Below are positions 46,247-58,420 of a stretch of 64,000 nt of DNA, piece by piece; position 1 is the first letter of the stretch, and each line of letters opens with the position of its first letter. The notes beneath the pieces are model-generated. The model saw only the letters and a program-made list of their open reading frames with translations, did no database searches and was not told where the DNA came from. The stretch comes from Adiantum capillus-veneris. Taxonomy: Eukaryota > Streptophyta > Polypodiopsida > Polypodiales > Pteridaceae. The DNA lies in NCBI GenBank assembly GCA_014529385.2, contig CM043966.1, positions 90,998,587 through 91,062,586 of the forward strand. The letters are read 5' to 3'. Both the position numbers and the translations under genes were made by a program.

Positions 46247-46815
46247 ATAAGAGAAGACTAGTAGCGTGTTGTGGTGCGGGGCACACTTGGATGGCATTTG
46301 ATGTCACGGTGCCATGCTTGTGTGTAGGCGACGGTATTGTGGCTTGCAGCGCACCTGAAGGATAGTTATGGTGGAGCGCATCTGGAGGGCGTGCATGGTG
46401 AGGTGCTATGCCTACCTGTAGGCTACTGTGATAGCATGATAACAAAGAGAAAGGCTTCAGTTTGTAGCGACCAAACAGTGTGGGGACTGACCCTAATCCG
46501 ATGATATTATTATTTTTGAAGATCACTAGTTTGCGGGGATGATTGGCCAAGGATGATTATGGTGCGAGCTTATGAATAATCACTGGTTTTCCCTTTCGTT
46601 GTTTCAAGTTCGTTGTCAATGTTGGCTCCATAGTAGCCTACTGGTTTTCCCCTGCAACTAGTCCGCGCCGGCGCGGACTGGTTGCGATAGCAGACTAGTT
46701 ACATGGTGCTTTGGCTGGCGGCATACCTAGAGGAGGGCGTTTGATAGCGAGGCGCCATGGTTGTGTGTATGCAACGGAGATAGTAGCGGTTACTTGGAGG
46801 ATGGCATTCAATATC
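46219..46815. repeat. Direct repeat of about 150 bp starting with a 28-bp palindrome
   Basis: Units begin at 46219 and 46656 with the palindrome (half AACCAGTCCGCGCC at 46219; AACTAGTCCGCGCC at 46656). Each continues with AGACTAGT, GGCACC- or GCGCCATG-containing, diverged sequence (GCCATGCTTGTGTGTAGGCG, GCCATGGTTGTGTGTATGC). The second unit ends near 46815. Confidence 0.6.
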
Positions 46816-47084
46816 AGGGCACCATGCCTACGTGCAGACAACAGGGACATTAGAGTTAATGGCTATCAATGGCAATGATGACTGCTAAGATACAATATGG
46901 CACCATCACATGTAGCGTTAGGGTGGTAGACAGATGATCGAGGGAGTAGGGATGATGATCCCCAATCATGCTTATGGAAGCAGTTGATCGAGGTAGTGAG
47001 GCTACATAGGATGATAATGAGTACAACACAGGCAAGCGGCCGCTCCAAGGACTATAGGTGGATGTAGAAGAAAGAGCACATGCA

Positions 47085-47088
<4 letters not shown>

Positions 47089-47142
<54 letters not shown>
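47089..47142. repeat. (AG)27 microsatellite at the broken end of a gypsy element
   Basis: 54 bp of AG. The gypsy coding sequence on the minus strand stops close to its right edge. Confidence 0.93.
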
Positions 47143-47145
<3 letters not shown>

Positions 47146-50100
47146 CTATAGTGATATATAGGTCGTGTGGTAGGGTCGTTGATGAACTGGTTTAGCCATG
47201 CTATTCATGGGGATTGTGTGTTGTACCATGGAAGGTGGAACACCTTTCATATCATGATATGTCCAAGCAAATATATCCATGTATTCCTTGAGAAGTTCTT
47301 TAAGTACATACTCCTCAGTCTCTGTCAGATCTTGGGCAATGAAAACAGGTTTGGACTCCTCACCTAGGTCTGCTAACTCTATTTCCTTAACTATTGTTGG
47401 ACCATCATAGACTCCATTGCTTCCATCGATAGGTTTTCTTTGAGCCTTTGTATACACAACTTTACGCTCTTCCATGGTGTAGGATTTGAAATAATCGGGT
47501 GCAGGGTGTAAGTCTGTGGGGTCTTGTGTTGTCTCCTTACGGTACAACTTTGGCTTCTCTGTAGCCTCTAGTTGTGCGATGTCAATGGGTTGTGGACTAC
47601 ACCACATAACGCTTTGAAGGTATTCACCCTAGTTATCTACCAACTTCCGATAAGCATCATATGCCACTATATAATTAAGCCATTCTGCGGTAGATTTCTT
47701 TTCATTTATTCTAGCACGCACATTTGCTCGATATCATCGCCTCTTATATCTCTTACTCTCGTTGTCTAACTTTCGATTACGGTCGATCTCTAGTGAAGAG
47801 TCACTAGATGAATTGCTACTTGTGTCTTCTGCTCTCTTGGATATATTTTCAATTAGGCTACCACTGGGCCCTGAATGGTTTGTCCCCACATATGCACGAA
47901 GATTTAACTCAGATTCTTTGTCTTCAGAGTCAATTTCAATTGATGATTCTAACCCCAAATCGTGTGGGCTATAGTCTTGTGAGACACTAGTGGTTCCAAT
48001 GCCATTCAAACCTTCATCTTGTAGGTCATCAGAAGCTATATGCATTGCTTCTAGCATATTTAAGGGTATGAGTGGTGGCATTTCATCCCCCTCAGGTGTT
48101 ACCCAGGTCGTCCCCCTGTTTCCTCAAGTGTTTATGGTTGCTGCAAAGTGGACCCAATCCACATTTTCCGACTCAATCATCCCAGGTAGTACATCCATAT
48201 AAGGAGAATATTTCCCAACATCAATGTCCATTTTACACGTGTAACAATAGTGCAATGGGGCCGAGTGAACTGTGGTGTCAGATCTATTATCAATTATAAA
48301 TATGTTTCCTAGAGGATGTGCTCGACCAGTTACAAGATCTACTCGAATAACAGAGTCCTGGAATTGCAAGTAGACATGGTTTTTAGACCAGTCATGCACC
48401 ATTTTTTCTTCCCTCATGAAAGGACGTCCTAAGATCATCATAGATGCCATAGTGTGCTTGGAGAAATCCATAACAATGAAGATATTTCTTATCTTATGTC
48501 CAAAGACCTTGATCTTGAGATCTTCTAGCATCCCAACACAGGTTTAACAATAAACCCATTGGCCTTCTTTACTACTATGGTTGTGGTCCCAAGGTGAGGT
48601 CTTCCCATAGTTTCCCATCAATTTTTAGTCACAATGCTAATCCCAGAGCCACCATCAAGGATTCCCTTCAGAGTTAATCCCTTGGTAGTGATTGGTATGG
48701 TCACATTGGATTCATCGCCCTCAAAGTATTATCCCAACTTGTTAACAGGTATTTCTACAACATAGTTCTCATCTAGATTGGGTTGTGGATCTAAGTGTTC
48801 CTCCTCTATTGGCATCTCCCTAGCTCCATCCATCTGTGCAAATTGTGGTAGCCCAACCTTCAGTTCTCCGTTGAGGAAAGCTCAAAGAGCTAAAAATAGC
48901 TCGGGGTCTCCATATAGTTTGGACATGATGGTGGTTCTAACTTTTGAAGCCATGAAATCCATCAATTTGACAATATTTAACGGCATCTTTTGGGCTTCAG
49001 TCCCTTGACGTGGGGAAGATGGGATCTCCATTTATTCGATAGGGTCAGGTAGTCCCTCTGTAAACATTCTTTCCAACAAGAAGTGAGTATGCCCACTTTC
49101 CCATGACTTTAAGTCACTTTCTTCTTGGATGACACTAGGTATGGCTAGGGGTCTATGGACTTTGTGAGGTTGTTGTTGCATAGGGAACAATGTGTCTATA
49201 ATTTGGAACTACCTAGGTGCTGGTTCTAAATCCCTTTGGGTATCTTCTACCAAACTCCTTAATTTCTTGACCTGCTCGATGTCCTCTATAGGGTTTGGGT
49301 AAGTTCTTCTTCTTGGATCCTGGCCATTGTGGCTCATGACAACATTCCTTGTTGGTTTCTTTCTTAGTGGTCGTTTTGGTCTCCATGGTTTCACCTGAAT
49401 CAGAATCCTCTTCAGTGTCGTTCATATATACGGGGTCATCACCAGTCCCTATGTTGGTCTTTGAACTGGGGTCTGACTTCGCTGCTTTTTACGATCTCTT
49501 CCTTCATGTTTTCTTTTCCTTCTGAGATTGGGCAATTAATGCCATGTCTCTTTCTTCAAGAATATAATTTTGTTTTTGGAGCATCGAGCGTGTGAGTACA
49601 TTTATAGGTACCACAGGTGTACTTTGTGATGGCTCCTCAATAACCTCAATCATGTTGAATGGTGTGATCTTTGGCGCATTTGGAGTATTCGGACATTGGG
49701 CAATCAAATAATCTATGCCACATCAGTTACACACGAGTATCGGCATTGTAGATGTGCTCGCTTGATTGATTTGCATTAGTGTAGCATTCTTTTGTAGCCT
49801 AATAGGACACTCAGATACACGATGTGGACCTCCACACTCATAGCATTGAAGAGGTGGTCTCTTGGCAGTATAATTGATATGTTGGCCTCTTGCCGCAAGA
49901 GCAGCTACTTGATAGACAGGTTTGACTTGTCCCCAATAGTCCTCCATGTAGTATTGTGGACTTTCTTCAAGCGCATCAATCCCATAGGCAATATTAGGGT
50001 CTATATCTTCCTCACAGCCTTCCAAACAAACAATAGATGACTCACAACCCACTTGATTCATAAAAGTGATTCTCGAATGTGATTGTTGCGGTCCTAACAC

Positions 50101-50225
50101 TAGAGGTGATAAGGGTGTTGTTTGAACAACATTTTGGTCTTTAGGGACCATGCGTTGTGATGTTTGTTTAAGAGGCTAATCAGGTGAAGACTACAAAGAC
50201 CCATGCACTTTGGGCAAACTTTCTT
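47143..50225 (-). mobile_element. Ty3/gypsy gag (3' part), protease and start of RT, truncated
   Basis: Reading the minus strand from 50225 down: the gag C-terminal region with two zinc knuckles (CYECGGPHRVSECP near 49840; CNxCGIDYLIAQCP near 49710), a charged linker, and a retropepsin with ILDGGSGISIVTKN near 48620 and MILGRPFMREE near 48425. Then comes a long spacer with ESELNLRAYVGTN, and the segment leading into RT (KGVPPSMVQHTIPM, AKPVHQRPY) at 47200-47150. There it ends beside (AG)n, so RT, RNase H and integrase are missing. Stops occur at about 49708, 49500, 48640 and 47735. The N-terminal gag and LTRs are absent. It is a different piece from the gypsy at 60.5-64 kb. Confidence 0.8.
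48124..48700 (-). pseudogene. Gypsy retropepsin domain with one internal stop
   Basis: The protease part of the element above. The active-site loop reads LDGGSG, as in many plant gypsy elements (family knowledge), and a second conserved ILGRPF lies about 65 codons later. A stop (KN*WE) and one frame change near 48540 interrupt it. By family it would process the Gag-Pol polyprotein as a dimer. Confidence 0.7.
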
Positions 50226-51073
50226 TCTAAAATAAAGAGCAAATACTATTTAGCTCTTAGTTTATAGGACACCTCCCTTAAATCATGCAAAGTCTATCTT
50301 CAATAAAAAAATATACTATTGTTATCCAAACTGGAATGTACGCTTACTTTTGAGCTCACTTGGTTTTAACTAAATACAAAGAAATGCGTGCACAAGGGAG
50401 GAGCTCACTCATGCATAGGGACAGACTGGATACACTCTTTGTGTATTGTCTTCTTTGTGCTTGTCTATCTCTTTGTATGCCATCATTGTATTTATAAGCT
50501 CCACAAATGCATGCAATAGTGGGATCATAGTAACCACACAAAAAAAAGATAGCTTGTTGACAAAAAAAGAGCCTGTACAAACCCCCTCTCCACCACCAAG
50601 AACCTATGATACCTTGCAAATCTTCTCCCGAGGCAACAACAAAGGCAAAGTCTTTGGTATACCATTGACACTTAAAGGCACCCTTGGAAACCATTGACAC
50701 CATTCACATAGAAATCCTCCTTCCCTAACTCTTGCAAGAAAGGGGACTTTAAAGCTAGCTGCCAAAGTAAGGAGGCAGAAAGAAGTGGTCATATTTGCTA
50801 TTGCAAAAGAAAGTGTTCATAGGCGAAAGTAGAATCTCCAGCTCGCTTGAAAAACCCTTTTCTTTTATCTTTCGTACATGTTTTGCACATTTAATTTGAC
50901 CACCAACCAAAAAAATATAACAATTTAGAGGGGGCACTTACAAAAATCACCTACATTATATGCGTTCACTGGGTATTAAAGAAACCCTTAAACTTACACG
51001 CTCCTAGTTAAGAATGATTTTTTTTTCCAAATGCAATAAAAAAACCCCTTCTATGAATGTAATCTTGTTAATC
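50226..51073. other. No gene seen
   Basis: AT-rich DNA without recognisable domains or element ends, except the TCTATACTATTATAACTAG segment at 51074 that resembles a Helitron 5' end. Confidence 0.4.
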
Positions 51074-51214
51074 TATACTATTATAACTAGTAAAGCGGCG
51101 GAGGTGGCATGGCCCCTCTTTCCCTCACTTGCCCCCACCCCACCGCCCTCCCTGCCTTCCAAGATCTCTGCCCACATCAAAGCATGTGAGAGAGGAACCA
51201 TGCAAGGTGGTTGG

Positions 51215-51217
<3 letters not shown>

Positions 51218-51260
<43 letters not shown>

Positions 51261-51349
51261 ACACAACCCTTGTCTGCAGTCGTTTACTCTCTCAATTACA
51301 ACCTCATCGTAGATTCTTTCTTCATGAGAGGGTGATAGAGGGAGTCCTG

Positions 51350-51428
<79 letters not shown>

Positions 51429-51431
51429 ACA
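51218..51431. repeat. (TC)n and (CT)n-(CA)n microsatellites
   Basis: TC run at 51218-51257, then CT run 51352-51403 continuing directly into CA repeats 51404-51431. Confidence 0.92.
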
Positions 51432-51610
51432 GTGTCTTCTCCCCTATGCGCTGCACTAGCATGCCCTCTCCCTTGGTGCTTCATACCTGTGAAAGCATGG
51501 TTTCACACAATGAGCAGCAAGGGGCACCTGCTGTGGTGACAGTTGGTAGCCGTGAAATTTCTTTGCCCTTACATGGCGAGCAGAGTTAGGGCAATAAGGG
51601 CGCAACTATG

Positions 51611-51971
51611 CGATTAAGGTTGTTGACGATTCGCAGTTTCGTTTGTCGTATTATGAAGCGAACAACAACTGGCATGGTCCATAGCTGCAACTTGAGACCG
51701 AGCTCCTAGGTGGAGGTGATGAAGTTCATGTTGCGGCCACATATCTCTCTCTCTCCATAGTCCATACCAAGCGTGGAGCAACACGCAAGGCTACGCTCCC
51801 AGTCCAAGATCACCTCCTGCTCCTCCCGTAATATCTCCCCTTGGGGAATGGCGCCTTTATTCACTTCTTAACCAAGGACCTCATTAACTCGCACCTACCT
51901 CGCACTTGCCAATATGGTGTTGTGATCGACCTCGTCTAACAGTGGGGTCGGAATAGAAAACACTTGCCGGA

Positions 51972-52019
<48 letters not shown>

Positions 52020-52457
52020 GTTGCACGTGCAATCTCCTGTGTCGCGATAGATAGGTAGATTCACAATTTTCCATAAGAAAATAAAAAATTATAATATTTT
52101 TTAAATTGGAAATTTCGACTACCATGAGATTAAGGTTGTTGATGATTTGCAGTTTCATTTGTCGTATTATGAAGCGAACAACAACTGGCATGGTCCATAG
52201 CCACAGCTTGAGACCGAGCTCCTAGGTGGAGGTGATGAAGTTCATGTTGCTGCCACATATCTCTCTCTCTCCATAGTCCATACCAAGTGTGGAGCAACAT
52301 GCAAGGCTACGCTCCCGGTCCAAGATCACCTCCTGCTCCTCCCGTAATATCTCCCCTTGTGGAATGGCGCCTTTATTCACTTCTTAACCAAGGACCTCAT
52401 TAACTCGCACCTACCTCGCACTTGCCAAGATGGTGTTGTGATCGACCTCGTCTAATC
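51611..52457. repeat. Pair of roughly 330-bp direct repeats, over 90% alike
   Basis: The unit from GATTAAGGTTGTTGA to GATCGACCTCGTCTAA is at about 51611-51941 and 52132-52457. The two differ at only a few per cent of positions. The spacer holds (CT)n at 51975-52018 and AT-rich DNA. There is no ORF with a known domain. They could be ends (LTR-like) of a small element or a segmental duplication; the outer termini do not show TG...CA. Confidence 0.85.
51975..52018. repeat. (CT)n microsatellite
   Basis: 44 bp of CT between the two direct repeats, preceded by GGACGC and followed by AGTTGCACGTGCAA. Confidence 0.93.
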
Positions 52458-52466
52458 TTGAACAGT

Positions 52467-53430
52467 GGGGGAAGGGATTCCGATCCCCTCCCTCGATGGA
52501 CACGTGGCGGAAGCAAGTAGACCCGGCAAGTGTGCCCCGGTGCCCGGTAGCAAACAGAGATTACACATTGCTGCAGTGCACGAAGAGACTCAAGAGAGAT
52601 AGATTGCGAGCATGCGTGCAACCGGCCATTCAGAGTAGCCTGGAGGCGATTGACCAGAGGAGCGAAGAAGTAGCAAATCCGTTTGGGTTAATTAAGCAGC
52701 AGCAAAGCCATGTCTGCCATGCCACGTGTCACCATGAGCTTGATCCGAATTTTGGCAGCTTCCAGAACAATGAGCGCGCACGACACACACACACACACAC
52801 ACTCACGCGCGCGCATACACACACACACATACACACACACACACAAAGAAGTCTGACAGCGCTGCATAAACTCTGAAGTGCCCCTCTAATTTGTGGAAAT
52901 TCCCAAAATACCCCTCAAATTTCATTGTCTTGAATTCCTAAAATGACCTTCAAATTTTCCAAAATTCCCAAAATACCCTCGGTTGTGAGATTGAGTACCT
53001 CCAAAGATTTAAAATTTGTAGCTTTTCATAAGCAGACTGATTGTTTATCAATACAAGATGCTTAAACTAAAATTTGAGTTGGTTATGTAGGCTTTGGAGA
53101 TGAATTACTTCATTATTTTTAGACATAATTGTCCTTTTTTGCGAGGTAATTTGTGACAAATGACATGCTAAGCACTCAAAAATGGATCTCGACTTTGAAA
53201 AGGAAAAAAGATTAGGAAATCTTGAACAATTCAACCAAAATAGATACAAAGGTATTTTGGGAATTTTTGAAATTTGAGGGGTATTTTGGTAATTTTCCCT
53301 AATAATAATAGGGGAAGGGATTCCGGCCCTCTCCCCCGGCCATGTGTCAGCAGGAGATTGATCCGGTCAGTGTCCCTTGGAGACTAGCGACATAAGCGGA
53401 CAGTGCAGAGCCACCGGTAGCAAGCATGAG
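52467..53430. repeat. Repeat pair starting GGGGAAGGGATTCC
   Basis: GGGGAAGGGATTCCGATCCCC at 52467 and GGGGAAGGGATTCCGGCCC at 53311 begin related segments of about 110 bp (CATGTGTCAGCAGGAG against CACGTGGCGGAAGCAAG; CCGGTAGCAA in both). The first is followed by (CA)n at about 52783-52846. Confidence 0.65.
52880..53305. repeat. Inverted AT-rich arms around a spacer
   Basis: AAAATACCCCTCAAATTTC at the left (about 52904) has its reverse complement GAAATTTGAGGGGTATTTTG near 53269, and AAATTCCCAAAATACC-type units recur several times in both arms. It could be a short TIR element; no target duplication was established. Confidence 0.5.
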
Positions 53431-53443
53431 ACAGTGTGCACGT

Positions 53444-53448
<5 letters not shown>

Positions 53449-53497
<49 letters not shown>
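53449..53497. repeat. (AG)n microsatellite
   Basis: 49 bp of AG. Confidence 0.93.
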
Positions 53498-53501
<4 letters not shown>

Positions 53502-53573
53502 GCGTGTGCAGCAAGCCTGGACACCGACCCTAGAGTAAGAGATACGGGAGACTACATGACCATTGACGTGCAC

Positions 53574-53690
53574 GAGAGAGAGAGAGAGAGAGAGATGATG
53601 AAATGAAATGATATAATACATCAATGACCTATGAGACCAAACAAGTTGCAAAAAGGCAGAAGTGACCTCTGAGACCAAACAAGTTGCAAA
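53574..53690 (-). mobile_element. Solo LINE-I tail, minus strand, with duplicated 3' block
   Basis: On the minus strand GTTTGGTCTCATAGGTCATT is followed by ATATCATTTCATTTCATCA and (TC)11. A second GTTTGGTCTCAGAGGTCACT lies 36 bp upstream, so the 3' block is present twice. The orientation is opposite to the LINE-I chain, with the TC tail again directly 3' of the block. Confidence 0.72.
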
Positions 53691-53753
53691 GTGATGAATT
53701 AGATCAAATCTCCGAGTACCAAAAAAAAGTCTAATGAATTCGATAAAATGTTA

Positions 53754-53849
53754 GAGAGAGAGAGAGAGAGTGTGTGTGTATGGATGTGTGTGTGTGTGTG
53801 TGTGTGTACATGTATGTGTTTGTGAATGTGTGTGTGTGTGTGTGTGTAT

Positions 53850-53892
<43 letters not shown>

Positions 53893-53997
53893 TGGAGAGA
53901 GAGGTGTGAGGGTGAGTGTGTGTTTGTAAGTGTTTGTGTAGTGTGTGTGTGTGTGTTTGCAAAGAGAGAGATATATTTTTGCGCTGATTGCTAACAC

Positions 53998-54028
<31 letters not shown>

Positions 54029-54029
54029 A
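53754..54029. repeat. Compound (GA)n/(GT)n microsatellite cluster
   Basis: Alternating blocks of AG (53754-53770, 53852-53886, 54001-54029) and GT (53770-53850, 53918-53958). Apparent ORFs here are low-complexity artefacts. Confidence 0.9.
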
Positions 54030-54850
54030 TGGCAGGCCCTCTGTGAGTGCAAGGACAAGGAGGGGGGTGGTGACAGCAACCTGCAACCGAAAAAGCTTTT
54101 TTTTTTAAAAAAATTGACTTATAATGCTCCCCTTCTTGGGGTTAGTACCCACGGTTAAGGCCTTCAAAACCCGGCCATCATTAGCCCTCCCCTTCTTGCT
54201 AGAGGCATTCATGCCTCTAGATTTGCTTCTGATTCTCTAGTAGCAATTCTCTAGCAGCGGAGTTGGAGGGTTCTCCCTCCTCTAGAATATCTACCATGAA
54301 CTCTTGATCAAACCTTAAGAAGTATCTTTTGAGCCTCCATCCATTGACTCTCGTCTTGTGAATTCAATCATCTGCCTCCATCAATTTGTAGCTACCATTG
54401 GCGTCGTTTTAATAGTACTATATATAATGCAGCTTAAAATTTTCCAAAGAGGAGAGGGCCTCCACGTGTCGCACATTGATGAAGACTGGCATTGGTTGCA
54501 GGGAAGCATTCAAATGTGAATTATCTAAAGACTCTAGCCTAGCCTATAGAGAATGGTCTTTTCAGAGTCTCCACAAGGCAATGGCCTTTTCAAAGTCTCC
54601 ACAAGGTAATGTTTGCGTCAGTTGCAGGCGGACGTGCAGTGGGAGAGAGGATTCTTATTCTTGAAGGAGCGCGTCTTTCGCCGTCTGTCATGTGGATGCA
54701 GGAGAGAGCTGGAAGGGCATTCAATCCTCTTGGGTGATGGGTAGCTAAACAATCAAAAGAAAACACGTCATTGGCTGTGAAAGTCTCCGAAGCCTCGCAA
54801 TTTTTGAGCACATGAAGTGAGGTCTGAGACTCTGAGTCTCGAGAGTTGAC

Positions 54851-54853
<3 letters not shown>
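54030..54853. other. No gene seen
   Basis: Non-coding DNA with several short frames. TCCACAAGG-AATG is repeated at about 54571 and 54598. Confidence 0.4.
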
Positions 54854-54940
<87 letters not shown>

Positions 54941-55017
54941 ATCATCAATGTGTGTGAACAGCTTGGACTAGCTTGAAGCAGGAATCCCTCTTCACCGTCA
55001 TCTCCACAGGCTGTCAC

Positions 55018-55094
<77 letters not shown>

Positions 55095-55132
55095 AGGCAG
55101 CCAGCTGATCTCTCTCTCTCTTTTGAGGCTAG

Positions 55133-55204
<72 letters not shown>
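54854..55204. repeat. Three long (CT)n tracts in 350 bp
   Basis: CT runs at 54854-54937, 55022-55090 and 55135-55204. The intervening sequences contain CAGCCAGCTGATCTCTCTC and CAACCAGCTGATCTG, so the blocks probably arose by local duplication. Confidence 0.93.
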
Positions 55205-55206
<2 letters not shown>

Positions 55207-57770
55207 CCCTTCCTTCTCCTGAAAGCAACCAGCTGATCTGTCTCTTTGCTCGCTCTTTCTCTTTGTGGTGACCATGGCAGGTTGGAGGCTATGAGTTGCA
55301 AAGTCATTCATATGTGTTGGCGTTCGTGTCAGCGTGAGTCTTCATGTAGGGAATTAAATGTAGCGCATGAGATGGGGTTGAAGGTGTATGCATACGCGAA
55401 ACTAAGAACTCATTGTTTGCAGGATGTCGCGTGCGTAGGTATCTGCTTTCCCACTTACCGAAGTGCCTGATGCACTCCATGTTTGGAAGTCCAAGACTTG
55501 CTGCCCATTGATTACAGGATCTGATTAACAGGTTCAAAAATCTATTTTCATAAATCTAGCACCAGGTCTTCTCTCCAAATGTACTTGTGTTTTGAAGTGG
55601 TGTCATCTCTTGGACTGCTTCAATTATTGGGTTATGTCCAACATAGGCAGCACCACGAAGCTCTTTAATTTTTTCATTTACAAATTATTAGTGATGAGAG
55701 GAGGTTGAAGCAATGTCTTGTGCTTGGCAATGTTTTGGGACATGTAATTCGAGTGTCGTATATTCAGAGAAAATAAGCTTTAGGATTTTCTAAAATTGAG
55801 GATGTGATTGTTGTCGTGGGTTGATTGTTTATTGCAATGGTGATGTAAGTAATGTGGAAAATTTGATGCAAGGAGGCAAAAACGTGATTAGCACAAGGCA
55901 TGAATGAGAAAAATCTATTAGGGATACATGCAATCTTAAGGTTAATGTGAACCCTTGGGAGCTGCAACTCTTGAAGCGCGCTTGCACGAGGTCACATTTA
56001 ACGAACATGTGTGTGGCTAATTTGCAAGAAAAGAGTGGGTGGCAGCCAATGTGGTGATGATACGTCATGCGTAACATGCGTTTGTAGGTGGCCATAGGCT
56101 CGAATCGGGGTGCTAACATGCTACACGTCATCCTTTTGTGCATCAAACTGCTAATGTGATATGGCTCAATGTTCATTGGTTGACTTGGATACCAAGGATT
56201 TCTTGTGCCTGTAATGACAAGGTGTCCTAGGTAGAACCTGGCCAAGGAATTTGTGTGGGAAAACTCTCATGGAAAATATTTGCGATGGAGTACGATATGA
56301 CATCAATGGATGCCATGTGCAGATGGACATGTGGAGCAGTGCAAATGGAGTACATATGACATCAATGGATGACATGTGCAGATGGACATGTGGAGCAGTG
56401 CTAATGGAGTAGAGGGGCAGTTTATAAGGATCCTGGGTTGAGTGTAGGCCGATCAAGGTACCCCTTATGTGGAAACTATATGTGGATCTGCAAAAAAAGT
56501 GGTTGGAAGCCCTTAGGAGTGATGTACGGGTAGAGATTATGGCGATGAATGCATGGTCATGAATGCCTACCAAGCGAGTGTATTAGCCACTTGTCTTGAC
56601 ATGGGAATGTTGTGCTTGCCAAGAGAGTGTATGGATTTTGAATAGGCACAAGCTAAGAACATGTGCTAGCTAACGCAAGATGATGACATTGAACTAGCCA
56701 TGTTGGCATTGGGTGTTTATGGAGATGTTGACAACGTATGGTGGAGCATATGTCTAATCCCTTAGGATATGACTCATGGTACATATTATCGAAGAATGTG
56801 TTGGGTGTGGTATTGCGCATGCCGATGTGCATGAATGTAAATCTACAAATGCACCTAAATGTTGCAGATGTTGTCTCTTGGAAAAAGATCCATTTTTTGT
56901 GACATGCATTTCGTTTGAAGATAGGATGAAAAAAAAAAAAAACACACACACACACACACACACACAAAATGTTTGATCAACTTTATAATTGCATCATGTG
57001 TGCTTTTGTATTATCATCTCAATGTGGTAAGGATAAACATGCACGCTTTTGATTTCCCATCTATAAGCACTAGAGTTGCACATGAGCAATGTGGAATAGT
57101 ATATTATATGTGGAATAGTATATTATACACGTCTCGACACAAAAAAGTTCTAATGATGGTGGTGGTCCTAGGAGGGCTTGGGAATGTGGTGAATTATTTT
57201 GGAAATAGACTTTTGAAACTAAAAGAGGAATGGGTGAGTTTGCATGTACATATGTGTGTGTGATCATGCATGCATGTGGCATCTATGCGTGTGAATTTTC
57301 CATTGTGTGCCTTTTATCCTTTATGTAAAGAGAGATAGACTTTTAGAGAGAAGTTAAGACTTGGGCGTCTGACTCCCAAATTCCAAAATATGTAGCAAAC
57401 GAGTGCTTTGTAGTGTAAATTTCCCAATCAAAATTTAAAAATCCCTATTGTAATTCAGTTGGACCTTGATTTTCAAGGTAAAAATATGGACATTTTGGTT
57501 CCGAATTTCGGCAAAATTCTTAAATTTTGTCAAAGAAATGTGGTTGTCTCACTACTTTTCCCTTCAAAAACCATGGCAGACAAAATGGTTTTTCTGAGCA
57601 ATGAAGAAAACCAATATATAAGCGCACACCTAAGATGATATCATCACCATGTTATCATACATTTTTTCTAATAAAAACATAACAGAATAATACATATTAA
57701 ACAAAACAAAGAGTGGTTACAACATGATGGCATCTGTTGAGGCTACATGGACCATGAGACCATCAACGCG
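55205..57770. other. No supported gene; tandem duplication at 56287-56403
   Basis: No domains recognised. A segment of about 59 bp (ATATGACATCAATGGATGMC, then GATGGACATGTGGAGCAGTG) is present twice in tandem at 56287-56403. A (CA)n run lies at about 56941-56966. Confidence 0.45.
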
Positions 57771-57784
57771 ATGTGATTTGTCTC

Positions 57785-58025
57785 TAAGCACGTCCATCAA
57801 GATATCAAGTTGTTTTTTAGGGTGTATTATCTGCTTGAGTGGGGTAGACTAAGATATCCATCAAGATATTGAAATGTTTCCTAGGTGTGTGCACATGTAG
57901 TCACAATTATATGCTCAAGTGGAGTAGACTAGCATGTCCATCAAGCCTATTGAGATGTTTCCTACGGGTGTGTATGTAGTCCTAATTAAAGTAACAAATT
58001 CGCTCGAGTGGGATAGATCGAGTGA
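57785..58025. repeat. Tandem repeat, about three diverged units
   Basis: TCCATCAAG-ATAT and GTGGRGTAGACTA segments recur with a period of about 85-90 bp (about 57790, 57857 and 57935). Confidence 0.65.
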
Positions 58026-58329
58026 TCAGATGGACTACGTGGTTGTAAATTTAAAAGGACCATTGGTCCCCACCTTGAGGAAACATATTAGTCTTTTTTG
58101 GGACCTCTCTCACCATCTCTCCCCTTCCCTTGGTCTTGGATTTCAAGAAGAGGACATTCCAAAAGATGAGATCTACATCACTTGGTAGATATGAGGACAT
58201 AGAGACTTGAGATTTGAGGAGGGAAATTCTCAACCAAGGAGGCCAAAAAAATGTTCTAGCATAGAGGTGAACAATAGGAACACTCAAGAAGCACTAGGTT
58301 CTCTCTCACACCACGTGACATGTTCAGTT

Positions 58330-58365
58330 GGTCCCATAAGTCATATTTGACCTTGGAGGACAATA

Positions 58366-58419
<54 letters not shown>
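58330..58419 (+). mobile_element. Solo LINE-I tail with (CT)n
   Basis: GGTCCCATAAGTCATATTTG then ACCTTGGAGGACAATAATAG and directly 48 bp of CT (58372-58419). The hairpin arms are changed on both sides (AGTCA and TTGACC) so that pairing is largely kept. Confidence 0.7.

Positions 58420-58420
<1 letters not shown>

Noticed and set aside
53754-54029. CRISPR-like alternation of GT and GA blocks
   Set aside because: Blocks vary in length, have no unique spacers and are simple microsatellites.
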